A stretch of DNA of 64,000 bases from Carboxylicivirga linearis (GCF_018271995.1 NZ_JAGUCO010000002.1:124001-188000); one strand, 5' to 3'. Counted from the first letter of the stretch, positions 47,971-56,436 are shown. The notes: generated from the letters alone by a model not told the origin. Made by a program: numbers and translations.

Positions 47971-48049
47971 TTTTATTAATGAATAGGACAATTAATAAAA
48001 CTTAATCCCCAACTTTTATAAACGTATAAAGGTTGGGGATCTTTTTTTT
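47971..48049 (+). ncRNA. Candidate small RNA (about 80 bases)
   Basis: The boundaries are set by the -7 element at 47957-47964 and a strong terminator. Only an 8-codon reading frame (ATG at 47979) is present. The terminator stem ATCCCCAAC with GTTGGGGAT encloses a further TTTATA/TATAAA pairing and an AACG loop. The call rests only on these signals. Confidence 0.4.
48005..48049 (+). terminator. Strong terminator of the small-RNA candidate
   Basis: ATCCCCAACTTTTATA pairs with TATAAAGGTTGGGGAT (one T-G pair) around AACG, followed by eight T (starting at 48042 after a C). Confidence 0.85.
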
Positions 48050-48111
48050 AAAGTTGAACAAGTAGTGAACGCTCATCTACAGTGTAAGGAGGAAATAACT
48101 TTTCAATCTAG

Positions 48112-48255
48112 TTGGATGTTGACTTTGTTCAAGACGCTGATCAATTGTTTGTTGTTTTTACAGAAGATAACCATGTTACTATTCCAATGGATAAAATATT
48201 TTTCGGATCGTATTTTGGTATGTTTGCCTATCAACCTGGAATTTCTGAAGTGTAA
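48112..48255 (+). pseudogene. DUF2442-like gene fragment
   Basis: This frame reads LDVDFVQDADQLFVVFTEDN, then HVTIPMDKIFFGSYFGMFAY, resembling the first part of a DUF2442 protein (a hydrophobic strand pair with IPxxx). A stop codon lies directly before it, only TTG is available as a start, and a strong AAGGAGG is 18 bases upstream. It is about 47 residues, shorter than the 70-90 residues of the family. It is probably a decayed remnant. Confidence 0.3.
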
Positions 48256-48391
48256 TTCAAGCTTAATACGTTCTTTAGGATTAAAGGATGTTAAGCCTTA
48301 ATAATCTCACCGATTGCGATGGTGTTGTATTGATAATCATCTTTAAACATGATATGGATTTGTATGCTGAATGCTTTGCTAGCTGTAGTTT

Positions 48392-48438
48392 GCATACGAC
48401 ACATTTGTTCATTTGAGAGGATATATCTACTTTTGTGC
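48392..48438 (+). promoter_or_regulatory. Betaine-uptake promoter module, copy 1 (BCCT gene)
   Basis: GCATACGACACATTTGTTCA, 14 bases, then TCTACTTTTGTGC. TTTG (48404-48407) and TACTTTTG (48428-48435), 20 bases apart, form a consensus Bacteroidota promoter. The same module occurs at 50469-50515. Confidence 0.75.
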
Positions 48439-48483
48439 CGCTAAATTAACTTCTGGTAGAATCATTCATTGAAATACTTAAAA

Positions 48484-48516
48484 GCAGGTAAAACCTTTAC
48501 TTACGATACCTGTTTT
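48484..48516 (+). terminator. Terminator-like hairpin in the BCCT leader
   Basis: CAGGTA pairs with TACCTG around a 16-base loop, followed by TTTTGTTT. It lies about 45 bases after the predicted transcript start and about 120 bases before the BCCT start codon, so it could attenuate transcription. Confidence 0.45.
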
Positions 48517-48637
48517 GTTTGTATGAGAATAATTTTTATTGCTCAAATGCGATAACGTTGAGTTTTGAGTGGATTTTATTGATAGCAATTAGGAATAATA
48601 ACCTTGGTGTTTTCTATTTAGGTGAAAATAAGATAAT

Positions 48638-50191
48638 ATGGATCAAAAATATAAAAGAAGCGATAAGCGTACATTTTTTGGAATTAAAGCAAACGGACCT
48701 GTTTTTGTCACGTCCTTGTTGGTTATCTTTATATTAGTGCTTACTACACTGATAGTTGGTAAACCAATGGAAAAGTACTTTTCGCTGATTCAGACTAAAG
48801 TAGCTAATAATACTGGTTGGTTTTTTATACTACTGGTAAATATACTACTGATGTTTGCTTTGTATCTGGGATTCAGTAAATATGGTAATATCAGACTTGG
48901 AGGAAAAGGAGCAAAGCCGGAATTTTCGAAAAAAGGATGGTTTGCCATGTTATTTAGTGCTGGTATGGGGATAGGGTTATTATTCTGGAGTGTTGCAGAA
49001 CCTATTTTTCATTACAACAGCAATCCATTAATAGATAACTCAGATAAAATAGAAGCTGCCAAATCAGCTATGGGATTAACATTTCTGCACTGGGGAGTTC
49101 ATGCCTGGGCAATTTATGCAATTGTAGGGTTAGCTTTGGCGTTTTTTACTTTCAATAAGAAGCTACCTTTAACTATACGATCCATTTTTCATCCGCTATT
49201 GGGAAATAGGATTTATGGACCCATAGGAGATGCCATTGATATTATTTCTGTTATTGCAACTATTTTTGGTTTGGCAACTTCATTAGGTTTTGGTGTACAG
49301 CAGGTTAATGCCGGTTTAAACTATCTTTTTGATATTAATTTAAATACTACCGTTCAAATAGTATTGATAGTTATTATTACTGCTATGGCAACTATGTCAT
49401 TAATTCTAGGTTTAGACAAAGGAATTCGAAGACTAAGCGAATGGAATATGCGATTTGCCATTATATTACTTGTATTTGTAATAATTGTAGGACCAACCGT
49501 ATTTTTAGCAAAATCGTTCGTACAGAATTTAGGTCATTATTTAAGCGACTTTTTTGAAATTAGCTTCTGGACCGAATCCTATGCTGGAGTTAGAGAAGCT
49601 AAACATTGGCAAAATTCATGGACTGTTTTCTACTGGGCATGGTGGATTGCATGGTCGCCGTTTGTGGGTATATTTATTGCCAGAGTATCAAAAGGAAGAA
49701 CCATCAAAGAGTTCATCTTAGGAGTATTATTGGTTCCCACCTTGCTTACCTTTATATGGATGTCGGTTTTTGGAGGAAGTGCATTATACCAGGAGTTTAT
49801 TGGAAATACCGTTATTACGGATGCAGTTAACGATAACGTAGCAACAGCCATTTATAAGTTATTAGAACAATATCCGTTTGCTTTTATATCGTCTTTTATA
49901 GCAGCTATTTTGGTCACCAGCTTCTTTATTACTTCATCTGATTCCGGATCGTTGGTAGTCGACACATTAACTTCCGGTGGAAGACATGATGCACCGGTGG
50001 GACAGAAGATTTTTTGGGCTTCGATGGAAGGTGCTGTCGCAGGTATTTTACTTGTAGGTGGTGGTTTAACAGCCTTGCAAACTGCTTCTATATTAACGGG
50101 GTTACCGTTTGCCTTTATATTAATAATGATGTGTTTCAGCTTTTACAAATCGTTAAAGAGTTACCATAAAGAAAACTTCACAGACGAATAA
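48638..50191 (+). CDS. BCCT-family transporter (betaine/choline/carnitine)
   Basis: The 517-residue protein has 12 membrane segments and the BCCT signature WTVFYWAWWIAWSPFVGIF with its aromatic box, plus FSKKGWFAMLFSAGMGIGLLFWSVAEP near the N-terminus. It imports glycine betaine or related osmolytes with a sodium or proton gradient at the inner membrane. The C-terminal tail is short, so it may lack the long osmosensing tail of BetP. It shares its promoter module with the opu operon that follows. Confidence 0.93.
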   Translation: MDQKYKRSDKRTFFGIKANGPVFVTSLLVIFILVLTTLIVGKPMEKYFSLIQTKVANNTGWFFILLVNILLMFALYLGFSKYGNIRLGGKGAKPEFSKKGWFAMLFSAGMGIGLLFWSVAEPIFHYNSNPLIDNSDKIEAAKSAMGLTFLHWGVHAWAIYAIVGLALAFFTFNKKLPLTIRSIFHPLLGNRIYGPIGDAIDIISVIATIFGLATSLGFGVQQVNAGLNYLFDINLNTTVQIVLIVIITAMATMSLILGLDKGIRRLSEWNMRFAIILLVFVIIVGPTVFLAKSFVQNLGHYLSDFFEISFWTESYAGVREAKHWQNSWTVFYWAWWIAWSPFVGIFIARVSKGRTIKEFILGVLLVPTLLTFIWMSVFGGSALYQEFIGNTVITDAVNDNVATAIYKLLEQYPFAFISSFIAAILVTSFFITSSDSGSLVVDTLTSGGRHDAPVGQKIFWASMEGAVAGILLVGGGLTALQTASILTGLPFAFILIMMCFSFYKSLKSYHKENFTDE

Positions 50192-50218
50192 AAAGGAAGC
50201 ACTAAACTTCCTTTTTGT
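50190..50218 (+). terminator. Terminator after the BCCT gene
   Basis: AAAAAGGAAG (50190-50199) pairs with CTTCCTTTTT (50207-50216). The first base pairs overlap the stop codon. It isolates the BCCT transcript from the opu operon. Confidence 0.8.
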
Positions 50219-50468
50219 TTAAGAAATAGATTAACACTTCTATTTTTATTTATTCTTCTTTATAAAGAACTGCCTAATTATTTTCTGAGTGATCTCTAAA
50301 ATATAGGGTATCCTATTATCTGAAAGTTAAATTTCATCTGATTTTTAGCTTGAATAAAGGGGTGAGTTTTATAAATAGTATTTTATCTTGTTAGCTGATT
50401 GCCTTGTTGTAAGAATATTGCATTGTACATAATTAAGAAGTGTAATTTACCTAATGAAAAAATAGTTC

Positions 50469-50515
50469 GCATAGAACGCATTTGTTCAAACAGAAAAATC
50501 TTTCTACTTTTGTGC
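50469..50515 (+). promoter_or_regulatory. Betaine-uptake promoter module, copy 2 (porin-opu operon)
   Basis: GCATAGAACGCATTTGTTCA, 14 bases, then TCTACTTTTGTGC, matching copy 1 in 17 of the 20 upstream bases and all 13 downstream bases with identical spacing. The 14-base centre differs. GAAC-N6-GTTC forms an inverted repeat in this copy. Confidence 0.8.
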
Positions 50516-50554
50516 TTTGAATTGTTATAGTAATTGCTACGTAATATCATATTG

Positions 50555-50599
50555 TCAGTAAGTTATGAGTAAACCCTTCATTCTTACTGATTTTTTTTT
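50555..50599 (+). terminator. Terminator in the leader of the porin-opu operon
   Basis: TCAGTAAG (50555-50562) pairs with CTTACTGA (50583-50590), followed by nine T. It lies between the promoter module and the first gene, so transcription must pass it. It can yield an 80-base RNA or act as a regulated attenuator. Confidence 0.75.
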
Positions 50600-50658
50600 A
50601 TACAAAAAATACTAATTGTATAAACTCGATTGAAATAAATACTACAAAGAAAATTTGA

Positions 50659-51843
50659 ATGAAATTAATTAGAAAACAACTTAGAAAGATTTTAGGAACG
50701 GCATTGGTAACATTGTTTTTAGGATCAGCTGTTTATGCTCAAGAAAACGAAACGCCGCAACTGGAATTGGGAGGTGCTTTAAGATTTAATTACAATCATT
50801 CTTCATGGAAAGAAGGACATGCAAATACTGGTGGTGACTTTGGATTTGACGTATTTAGATTGAATGCTAAGGCAAAGTACAAAGGACTAAATCTGAATGC
50901 AGAATATCGTTTCTATTCAACTGGTTTTGGAGGCGGAATGTTAAAACAAGGTTGGGTTGGTTATGATTTTAGTGAAAATAGCGAATTGCAGTTTGGTTTA
51001 ACCCAGGTTCCGTTTGGATTAACTACTTATAACTCCAATAGCTGGTTTTTTAGTCTTAACTACTATGTTGGTTTAGAAGACGATCATGATATGGGAGTTA
51101 AGTATTCAACCAAACAAGGTAACTGGGACATCGATTTGGCTTTCTTTAAAAATGCCGAAGAACTTCGTTTTGGAGGAAATACCGATGTTGATCCGGGGCG
51201 TTATTCATACGACCTTGGTTCTATTGCCGATGCAGATGGTAACATGACATACCGCAACAGAGAAGTAAATCAGTTTAACGCCAAGTTTGCTTATAATATC
51301 GGTGAAGGATCGGTTACTCAGCAAATTGGTGCTTCGGGTGAATTTGGAGGTATTTATAACCTGGATACTCAAAAAACAGGTTCGCGTTATGCATTGGCCG
51401 GACATTATCGCTTAAAAGCAGGTAAATTCGGATTAAATGCTGCTGCAACTTATTATAAAATGAATCCAAATAATGCGGAAGGACAGGATGATAGATTAGT
51501 TGCAATGGTAGCTTATGGTGCAGCTTATATGGTAGCAGCAGAAGCAACTACTTATACTATAGGTGCTTCTTATAGTGTGCCGGTAGATTGGGATCCTATT
51601 TCGAACTTAACATTTTATAATGATTTTGGATATATGAATAAAGCCGTTAGCGACTTTACCGATTCATATATGAATGTTACAGGTGTAATGGTAACATCAG
51701 GTTCGGTTTATACTTATATCGATTATGCGATGGGTAAAAATCAACCTTGGTTAGGCAATGAGTGGACACATGGCTTGGGAGTAGGTAATCCTGACGCAGA
51801 GTGGGAAGCTCGATTTAACATTAATATTGGATATTATTTTTAG
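50659..51843 (+). CDS. Outer-membrane porin-like protein of the betaine operon
   Basis: The 394-residue protein has a signal peptide (to about residue 27, SAVYAQ). It is a beta-barrel with alternating aromatic strands: LRFNYNHSSW, AEYRFYSTGFGGGMLKQGWVGY, FGLTQVPFGLTTYNSNSW and a C-terminal WEARFNINIGYYF ending in Phe, the outer-membrane insertion signal. It resembles phosphate-selective porin O/P-like proteins, but substrate is not shown. It is the first gene of the opu operon, ending 5 bases before the ABC ATPase gene, so it may admit glycine betaine through the outer membrane (inference). Confidence 0.85.
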   Translation: MKLIRKQLRKILGTALVTLFLGSAVYAQENETPQLELGGALRFNYNHSSWKEGHANTGGDFGFDVFRLNAKAKYKGLNLNAEYRFYSTGFGGGMLKQGWVGYDFSENSELQFGLTQVPFGLTTYNSNSWFFSLNYYVGLEDDHDMGVKYSTKQGNWDIDLAFFKNAEELRFGGNTDVDPGRYSYDLGSIADADGNMTYRNREVNQFNAKFAYNIGEGSVTQQIGASGEFGGIYNLDTQKTGSRYALAGHYRLKAGKFGLNAAATYYKMNPNNAEGQDDRLVAMVAYGAAYMVAAEATTYTIGASYSVPVDWDPISNLTFYNDFGYMNKAVSDFTDSYMNVTGVMVTSGSVYTYIDYAMGKNQPWLGNEWTHGLGVGNPDAEWEARFNINIGYYF

Positions 51844-51848
51844 TGTGT

Positions 51849-53090
51849 ATGGAACAGCAAGATCATAAAATTGCAGTCAAAGACTTAACACTAATCTTTG
51901 GAAAAAATAAATCTGCTGCTTTAAAGCTTTTAGAGCAGGGGAAAACAAAGGCCGAAGTATTAGAAAAAACAGGCTGTACTATTGGAGTAAATAAAGCCAG
52001 CTTTGAAATTAAAACAGGCGAAGTGTTTGTTATTATGGGTTTATCCGGTAGTGGTAAGTCTACACTTTTACGTTGTTTAAACAGGCTGATTGAACCTACT
52101 TCCGGTGATGTACTGGTTAATGGTGAAAACATTACGAAAGAAAGTAATGAAGAGCTTTTGGAAACGCGTCGTACAGAAATGAGTATGGTATTTCAGAAGT
52201 TTGCTTTATTGCCGCATCGTAGCATTTTAGAAAATGCAGCCTTTGGTCTTGAAATTAGAGGAGAAAACAAAGAGGAACGCTTGCAGAAAGCGCAGGAAGC
52301 TCTTGAGACAGTTGGTTTAAAAGGTTTTGAAAATCAAAAGCCAGATCAGCTTTCAGGGGGTATGCAGCAACGTGTTGGATTAGCCAGAGCATTGGCTAAT
52401 AATCCCGAAGTGCTTTTGATGGATGAAGCTTTCTCGGCATTGGATCCTTTGATTAAGTCGGACATGCAGGATGAATTGCTTGAATTACAGGATAAATTAC
52501 AAAAAACAATTGTTTTTATCACTCACGATTTGGATGAGGCTATCAAAATAGGAGATAGAATTGCCATTATGAAAGATGGGGTGATTGAGCAAATAGGTAC
52601 TGCAGAGGATATTATCCGTAAGCCGGCCAGTGATTATGTGAAAGCTTTTGTTGAAAAGGTGGATCGAAAAGCCATTGTAACGGCAGAGTCATTGATGTTT
52701 AAAAAGCCAACAGTAGTGCAGCTTGAAAAAGATGGACCTGAAGGTGTGCTTCGAAAAATGAGAAACATCGACACCAATGTTTTGCCGGTTATCGATAAAA
52801 ATAAATCATTTCAGGGATTTATATGGTTACCTGAAGTGTTGAAGGCTGATAAAAAGGATGCTGCTACAATTGCAGAGTTTATCACAACCGAAGTGCCCAG
52901 TGTATATGGTCATTACACTGTTGAGGATATGTTACCACTGATTACCGAAACCAAAACGCCTATTGCGGTGGTGGATGAAGAAACCAACCGGTTAAAAGGT
53001 ATTGTAGCTCAAACATCATTAATTATTGAGGCTACACGTTTTGACAGAGATGAAATAGCAGATTTAAAAGAACAAGCAATAGATCAATAA
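51849..53090 (+). CDS. opuAA: OpuAA/ProV, glycine betaine ABC transporter ATPase
   Basis: The ATG at 51849 gives 413 residues; GTG at 51843 is less likely. The N-terminal ABC domain has Walker A GLSGSGKSTLLR, signature LSGGMQQRVGLARA, Walker B VLLMDEAFSALDP and the D-loop SALD. The C-terminal region from about 270 has two CBS domains (PTVVQLEKDGPEGVLRKMRN, DTNVLPVIDKNKSFQGFIW), which in OpuA sense ionic strength. It powers import of glycine betaine or proline betaine. Only one base separates it from the permease gene. Confidence 0.95.
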   Translation: MEQQDHKIAVKDLTLIFGKNKSAALKLLEQGKTKAEVLEKTGCTIGVNKASFEIKTGEVFVIMGLSGSGKSTLLRCLNRLIEPTSGDVLVNGENITKESNEELLETRRTEMSMVFQKFALLPHRSILENAAFGLEIRGENKEERLQKAQEALETVGLKGFENQKPDQLSGGMQQRVGLARALANNPEVLLMDEAFSALDPLIKSDMQDELLELQDKLQKTIVFITHDLDEAIKIGDRIAIMKDGVIEQIGTAEDIIRKPASDYVKAFVEKVDRKAIVTAESLMFKKPTVVQLEKDGPEGVLRKMRNIDTNVLPVIDKNKSFQGFIWLPEVLKADKKDAATIAEFITTEVPSVYGHYTVEDMLPLITETKTPIAVVDEETNRLKGIVAQTSLIIEATRFDRDEIADLKEQAIDQ

Positions 53091-53091
53091 T

Positions 53092-53916
53092 ATGGAAAAG
53101 ATAGTTGATATAGGGAAATATGTTGAGCAGCTTGTCAATTGGTTAACTGACAATCTTGCTTTTTTATTCGATATTATTAAAAACGTTGGTAACGGTGCAA
53201 TCGAAGGGTTTGAGAGTGTTTTACTCTTTTTACCTTTTTATATAGTAATTGCATTACTTGTGGTTTTGGCATTCTTTAAAGTAGGAAAAGGAGGTGCCTT
53301 ATTTACGGCAATCGGACTGATATTAATTTATTTGATGGGTTTTTGGGTTGAAACAATGCAAACACTGGCTTTGATTATTGTTTCAACCATAATAGCATTG
53401 GTTCAGGCTATTCCATTAGGAATATGGGCTGCCAAAAAGCCTTTGGTCAATAAAATAGTGAAGCCTATTCTTGACTTGATGCAAACCATGCCGGCCTTTG
53501 TTTACCTTATTCCTGCGGTGTTATTCTTTAGTATTGGTAAACTTCCGGGTGCATTTGCAACTGTAATTTTTGCCATGCCTCCTGCAGTACGTTTAACAGC
53601 TTTAGGTATACAGCAAGTTCCTCAAGATGTAGTAGAAGCAGCTCGTGCTTTTGGAGCTACTAATCGTCAGATCTTACAAAAGGTAGAATTGCCATTGGCA
53701 ACCAATACCATCTTAGCTGGAGTTAATCAAACCATTATGATGGCTTTATCAATGGTGGTTATTGCAGGTATGATTGCCGCCGGAGGATTAGGAGAGAAGG
53801 TGCTGGAAGGTATTAATAACCTTGATATAGGTCTTGGATTCGAGAGTGGATTAGCAGTGGTTATTCTCGCTATTATACTTGATAGAATTACACAAGCCCT
53901 TGGACAAAAGAAATAA
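53092..53916 (+). CDS. opuAB: OpuAB/ProW, glycine betaine ABC transporter permease
   Basis: The 274-residue protein has five or six membrane segments and the ABC permease EAA motif (VEAARAFGATNRQILQKVELP). It resembles ProW with the short N-terminal amphipathic region (VNWLTDNLAFLFDIIKN) typical of OpuAB. With the ATPase it forms the membrane channel. The binding protein follows, separated by 54 bases. Confidence 0.95.
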   Translation: MEKIVDIGKYVEQLVNWLTDNLAFLFDIIKNVGNGAIEGFESVLLFLPFYIVIALLVVLAFFKVGKGGALFTAIGLILIYLMGFWVETMQTLALIIVSTIIALVQAIPLGIWAAKKPLVNKIVKPILDLMQTMPAFVYLIPAVLFFSIGKLPGAFATVIFAMPPAVRLTALGIQQVPQDVVEAARAFGATNRQILQKVELPLATNTILAGVNQTIMMALSMVVIAGMIAAGGLGEKVLEGINNLDIGLGFESGLAVVILAIILDRITQALGQKK

Positions 53917-53970
53917 GTGGTTTTAACAGTTTTGTTGAAGCTTAAAATGTTTAATAATAACAGAGAAGAT

Positions 53971-54822
53971 ATGAAAAGTAAATTAGTTTTATTTATTGCA
54001 TTAGCTGTGGCATTTACATCTTGTAATACAGGTGCTAAAAAAGACAGCGATACCAAGCAAATTACCATGGCCTACGTTGATGGATGGGCCGAAGGAGTTG
54101 CAATGACATATGTAACGCAGGAGTTTTTCAAAAGCAAAGGATATACTGTTGATGTTAAAAAAGCAGCTGTAGACTTGGTTTTTGCTTCATTATCAAACGG
54201 TGATACCGATGTATTTATGGATACCTGGTTGCCTGTTACTCATAAAGAGAAAGTAGCCAAATTTGCTGGTAAAATAGAATCGTTAGGTACTAATTATACC
54301 AATGCTCGTATTGGATTGGTTGTTCCAACATATGTTGATATCATTTCTATTGAAGAATTAAACGATAATGCTGATAAATTTGAAGGCAAAATTATTGGTA
54401 TTGAAAAAGGTGCCGGTTTAACTGCCAAAACAGACGTGGCTGTTGAAGAGTATAGTTTAACTTTAGATCATGTTAATTCTTCAAGTGTGGCCATGTTAAC
54501 AGAGCTTTCAAAAGCATACAAAGCAAACAAATGGATTGTGGTGGCCGGATGGGCTCCTCACTGGAAATTCGGTCGTATGGATCTTAAATTTTTAGATGAT
54601 CCTAAAGGTGTTTACGGAAGCACTGAGCGTATCGAAACATATGCACGCAAAGGTTTTAAGGAAGAGGACGCTTTTGCAGCCAAGTATTTCGCTAATTTTA
54701 AATTAGACGATGCTCAAATGTCAGGTCTTTTAGCTAAAATGGAAGATGGTACTGACAAAGCGGCTGTTGCTAAACAGTGGATAGCAGACAATGCTGAATT
54801 CTTAAACGGATTGGTTAAGTAA
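53971..54822 (+). CDS. opuAC: OpuAC/ProX, glycine betaine-binding lipoprotein
   Basis: The frame extends upstream to 53917, but the methionine at 53971 begins a lipoprotein signal peptide (ALAVAFTSCNTG), giving 283 residues. The mature part has the OpuAC pattern: ITMAYVDGWAEGVAMTYVTQ, VFMDTWLP, ARIGLVVPTYV, IVVAGWAPHWKF. In the family, conserved Trp residues (W in DGWAEG, TWLP, WAPHW) form the aromatic box that binds the quaternary amine. It is a separate lipoprotein, not fused to the permease. Confidence 0.94.
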   Translation: MKSKLVLFIALAVAFTSCNTGAKKDSDTKQITMAYVDGWAEGVAMTYVTQEFFKSKGYTVDVKKAAVDLVFASLSNGDTDVFMDTWLPVTHKEKVAKFAGKIESLGTNYTNARIGLVVPTYVDIISIEELNDNADKFEGKIIGIEKGAGLTAKTDVAVEEYSLTLDHVNSSSVAMLTELSKAYKANKWIVVAGWAPHWKFGRMDLKFLDDPKGVYGSTERIETYARKGFKEEDAFAAKYFANFKLDDAQMSGLLAKMEDGTDKAAVAKQWIADNAEFLNGLVK

Positions 54823-54846
54823 TTCAATCCAATTAAATATTGTTAG

Positions 54847-54872
54847 AAAAGGGGCTTTGCGGCCCCTTTTTT
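54847..54872. terminator. Terminator after the opu operon, bidirectional
   Basis: AAAAGGGGC pairs with GCCCCTTTT, followed by T on the plus strand and T (A on plus) on the minus strand. It lies between convergent opuAC and the amidohydrolase gene. Confidence 0.85.
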
Positions 54873-54876
54873 AGTT

Positions 54877-55941
54877 TTATTGGTTGAAGAACGCTTTAGG
54901 ATTGATTTCTGCCATTTGTTTATAATGCTTTTCGCCTAAATACCCTCGCAAATCAATGCTGAAGTTTCTTTCGGTAGTTTCGGTCTGAACCATGTAATAA
55001 TCCGATCCAAACAATATCTTTTCTTTAAGCTCGTCATCTCCTAATAATATTTTAAGAATAGGATAAAAGCGTTTCTCGTTCAAGGTAAATGAAATATCGG
55101 AATACAGATTTTTATATTTGGGCAGCATGTCTTTGATGATGGTGAACCAATTATCAGGGTTGCCCGGATGATCTAAAAATTCTTCCCAATAATAAGCCGA
55201 TCCGAAATGAGCCAGGCTGATTTTTAAATCAGGAAAGTCATTCATCACATATTCCCAGTTTTTAGGATGGGTAAAATAAGCACACAATTCTTTTCTCTTT
55301 TTTCTTTTAGTGTTGATAGGCGTTTTTGATTTTGACAATAACTTAATCAGCTCTTTTTTCTTGCCTTTGAATCGCACCGGGTTAAACGGACTGCAATGTG
55401 TAATAACTGGTAAATTATTTTGCTGACAATACTCATAAACCGGGTACATGCGCTCATCGTATGGAAAGTAGCCCAATGGCGGATATATTTTAACTCCTTC
55501 AAAGTTCCACTCTTCAATACTCTGTTTTAGTAAGTCCATAATACCTTCGCGGCGCGGATCAACATGTATAAAGGGCATTACTTGCGGATGGGTCTTTTTT
55601 AGGTCACCCAACTCTTTTAGTTGTTCTTTATAATTACGGGGCACTTTACCTGCACCCATATAGGCCATGTCCATAGCCAGTATGGCAAATTGGGTTTCAT
55701 CAGGATAAAACTTTGAACAACGTTCAAAAATGGCTTGCTGTGATGGCATACGACCAATTTCTACAAATCGGATATAACGATCGAAAGTATCTTCATCCGA
55801 AAACGGGTTAATGTTGTTCATTAGCTTTGAAACCACTCTAAAGCCGGCTTTGGTAGCTAAAATTCGTACTAAACCTAATGGCAGGAAACGACGGGGTATA
55901 TCGCTCTCTTTAAATGTGTGTATGTGTGAGTTGTAAATCAT
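54877..55941 (-). CDS. Amidohydrolase family protein (TIM-barrel metal-dependent hydrolase)
   Basis: The 354-residue protein has HIHTF near the N-terminus (metal ligands), then KIYPPLGYFPYDE, a histidine in THCSPF near 183, LAHFGSAYYWEE near 248 and GSDYYM near 322, the order of metal ligands in the amidohydrolase 2 / decarboxylase-like branch. It lacks a signal peptide. The substrate is unknown. It is monocistronic and convergent with the opu operon. Confidence 0.85.
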   Translation of the reverse strand: MIYNSHIHTFKESDIPRRFLPLGLVRILATKAGFRVVSKLMNNINPFSDEDTFDRYIRFVEIGRMPSQQAIFERCSKFYPDETQFAILAMDMAYMGAGKVPRNYKEQLKELGDLKKTHPQVMPFIHVDPRREGIMDLLKQSIEEWNFEGVKIYPPLGYFPYDERMYPVYEYCQQNNLPVITHCSPFNPVRFKGKKKELIKLLSKSKTPINTKRKKRKELCAYFTHPKNWEYVMNDFPDLKISLAHFGSAYYWEEFLDHPGNPDNWFTIIKDMLPKYKNLYSDISFTLNEKRFYPILKILLGDDELKEKILFGSDYYMVQTETTERNFSIDLRGYLGEKHYKQMAEINPKAFFNQ

Positions 55942-55997
55942 TAGTTATTTTTTATTCAGGTATGAGTTTTTAATAATACTGATAAAAGAGAGTGGTA

Positions 55998-56273
55998 CTA
56001 TTTTTTTAAGTGTAAAGTGTATGGTCCCCTTATTATGGTGCTATCAGGCATCAACACCGAATCTTTGATAAAAATGGTTTTATTATTCAACGACTCCTCA
56101 AAGGATGCTTCCCCATAAATGGTATAGCTGGTTTGAATAGAGTCTTTTGATATGCTAATTTTAATTTCCTTGCCGTATGCTTTTATTGTCTTCGGTTTAT
56201 TTCTTGAGCTGAACGAACAGCTGGTCGAATGAAGTAGCAAAAAGAGAATAACGGAAATAAAAGTTGTCTTCAT
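55998..56273 (-). CDS. Small hypothetical lipoprotein
   Basis: The 91-residue protein has a lipoprotein-like signal peptide (MKTTFISVILFLLLHSTSCS). The mature part is a short beta-rich segment (IKAYGKEIKISISKDSIQTS, YTIYGEASFEESLNNKTIF). I do not recognise it. It stands alone between the amidohydrolase and a CPBP protease gene. Confidence 0.5.
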   Translation of the reverse strand: MKTTFISVILFLLLHSTSCSFSSRNKPKTIKAYGKEIKISISKDSIQTSYTIYGEASFEESLNNKTIFIKDSVLMPDSTIIRGPYTLHLKK

Positions 56274-56436
56274 AAAGTTTAGGTTTGGATATTTGATTAG
56301 TATTTAAATACACTTTTGTTTGGTTCAATACTCATATTTTTTTTGATTTGGTGAATATAAAACCATTAACAGTATATGTGAATTTGGTTTTTTTGTTTTG
56401 TTTCACAGGCTTTTGAAACAGGTATATTAAGATAGA

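Larger units (their letters stand above)
47870..48637. other. Gene-free region with a small-RNA candidate, a degenerate gene and the BCCT promoter
   Basis: This 768-base stretch holds, in order, a TATATTTG -7 element next to the palindrome GAACAGTTGTTC, a strong terminator, a DUF2442-like fragment, and the conserved promoter module with a leader hairpin for the BCCT gene. No full gene is supported. Confidence 0.6.
50219..50658. other. Gene-free region upstream of the opu operon
   Basis: About 440 AT-rich bases hold the second promoter module, a leader terminator and the ribosome-binding region of the porin gene. I see no coding frame here. Confidence 0.6.

Noticed and set aside
48065-48301. 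78-codon frame upstream of the BCCT gene
   Set aside because: The composition is poor and it overlaps the DUF2442-like fragment in another frame; no ribosome-binding site.
53727-54068. 113-codon frame antisense to opuAB/opuAC
   Set aside because: It spans the end of one known gene and the start of another on the other strand; it is a shadow.
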